A stretch of DNA of 64,000 bases from Lachnospiraceae bacterium RM5 (GTDB lineage Bacteria; Bacillota; Clostridia; Lachnospirales; Lachnospiraceae). Under the pieces are notes generated by a model. The model had not been told where the DNA came from. It saw only the letters and a program-made list of their open reading frames with translations, and did not search any database. The translations under genes and the position numbers were made by a program. Location of the stretch: assembly GCA_900110975.1 (NCBI GenBank), contig FOFK01000005.1, positions 184,329-248,328 on the forward strand. The letters are read 5' to 3'. Shown here one piece after another: positions 63,723 through 64,000 of this stretch; position 1 is the stretch's first letter, and every line of letters begins with the position of its first letter.

Positions 63723-64000
<278 letters not shown>

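Overview
The window is AT-rich, compact, and mostly coded on the minus strand. It reads as a chromosome segment of a gut-type, obligately anaerobic member of the Clostridia, most likely family Lachnospiraceae. The evidence is the trimeric [FeFe] hydrogenase, the giant 2-hydroxyacyl-CoA dehydratase activase-type protein, PolC, an MEP isoprenoid pathway, CotH and zinc-ribbon surface proteins, and extracellular pullulanase. The species cannot be fixed from sequence reading alone. The minus-strand bias suggests that replication enters from the right-hand end.

Layout, left to right. 1-1.06 kb: tsf (partial) and rpsB. 1.2-6.3 kb: a beta-carbonic anhydrase divergent from the giant activase protein. 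6.3-15.5 kb: one long minus-strand run that starts with an ABC uptake system (lipoprotein, permease, ATPase) and continues through a membrane glycerophosphodiesterase, a two-component system, hisH, hisF and ung. 15.7-16.0 kb: tmRNA (ssrA). 16-20 kb: DHH phosphoesterase, NSS sodium symporter, S4-domain YlmH-like protein, HAD hydrolase. 20.0-20.8 kb: a gene-free, repeat-packed gap. 20.8-25.8 kb: radical SAM protein, CotH-like lipoprotein, and a secreted protein with a DUF4353-like domain plus two FN3-like modules. 25.9-28.8 kb: VWA protein, HTH protein, aldehyde dehydrogenase. 28.8-29.5 kb: a five-unit hairpin array. 29.5-31.2 kb: three zinc-ribbon membrane proteins. 31.4-32.5 kb: a Phd-type antitoxin with a gutted ParE toxin, and an HTH protein. 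32.5-36.9 kb: a NatAB-like ABC exporter and a metallophosphoesterase. 37-41.1 kb: hydCBA. 41.3-52.2 kb: three c-di-GMP proteins (GGDEF, HD-GYP, degenerate-GGDEF/EAL) interleaved with DUF2752, type I pullulanase, AIM24 and an Ldh-family dehydrogenase. 52.3-63.5 kb: pyrH-frr-uppS-cdsA-dxr-rseP-ispG-polC. 63.7-64 kb: the 3' end of a 23S rRNA gene.

The most unusual feature is a set of three intergenic arrays (about 6.32-6.57, 20.34-20.59 and 29.04-29.37 kb). The third differs in sequence from the other two, yet all three share one geometry: an inverted-repeat-bounded block of about 35 nt followed by a 38-39 nt AT-rich linker, with a period of 73-74 bp and four or five units. I do not recognise this as a named element. 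Other points are a ParE toxin that looks internally deleted in frame, separation of rpsB-tsf from its usual partners pyrH-frr, shared C-terminal modules on two secreted proteins, a perfect palindrome at the AIM24 promoter, and a large palindromic hairpin between rseP and ispG.

All function calls rest on motifs read by eye. No database search or structure prediction was run.
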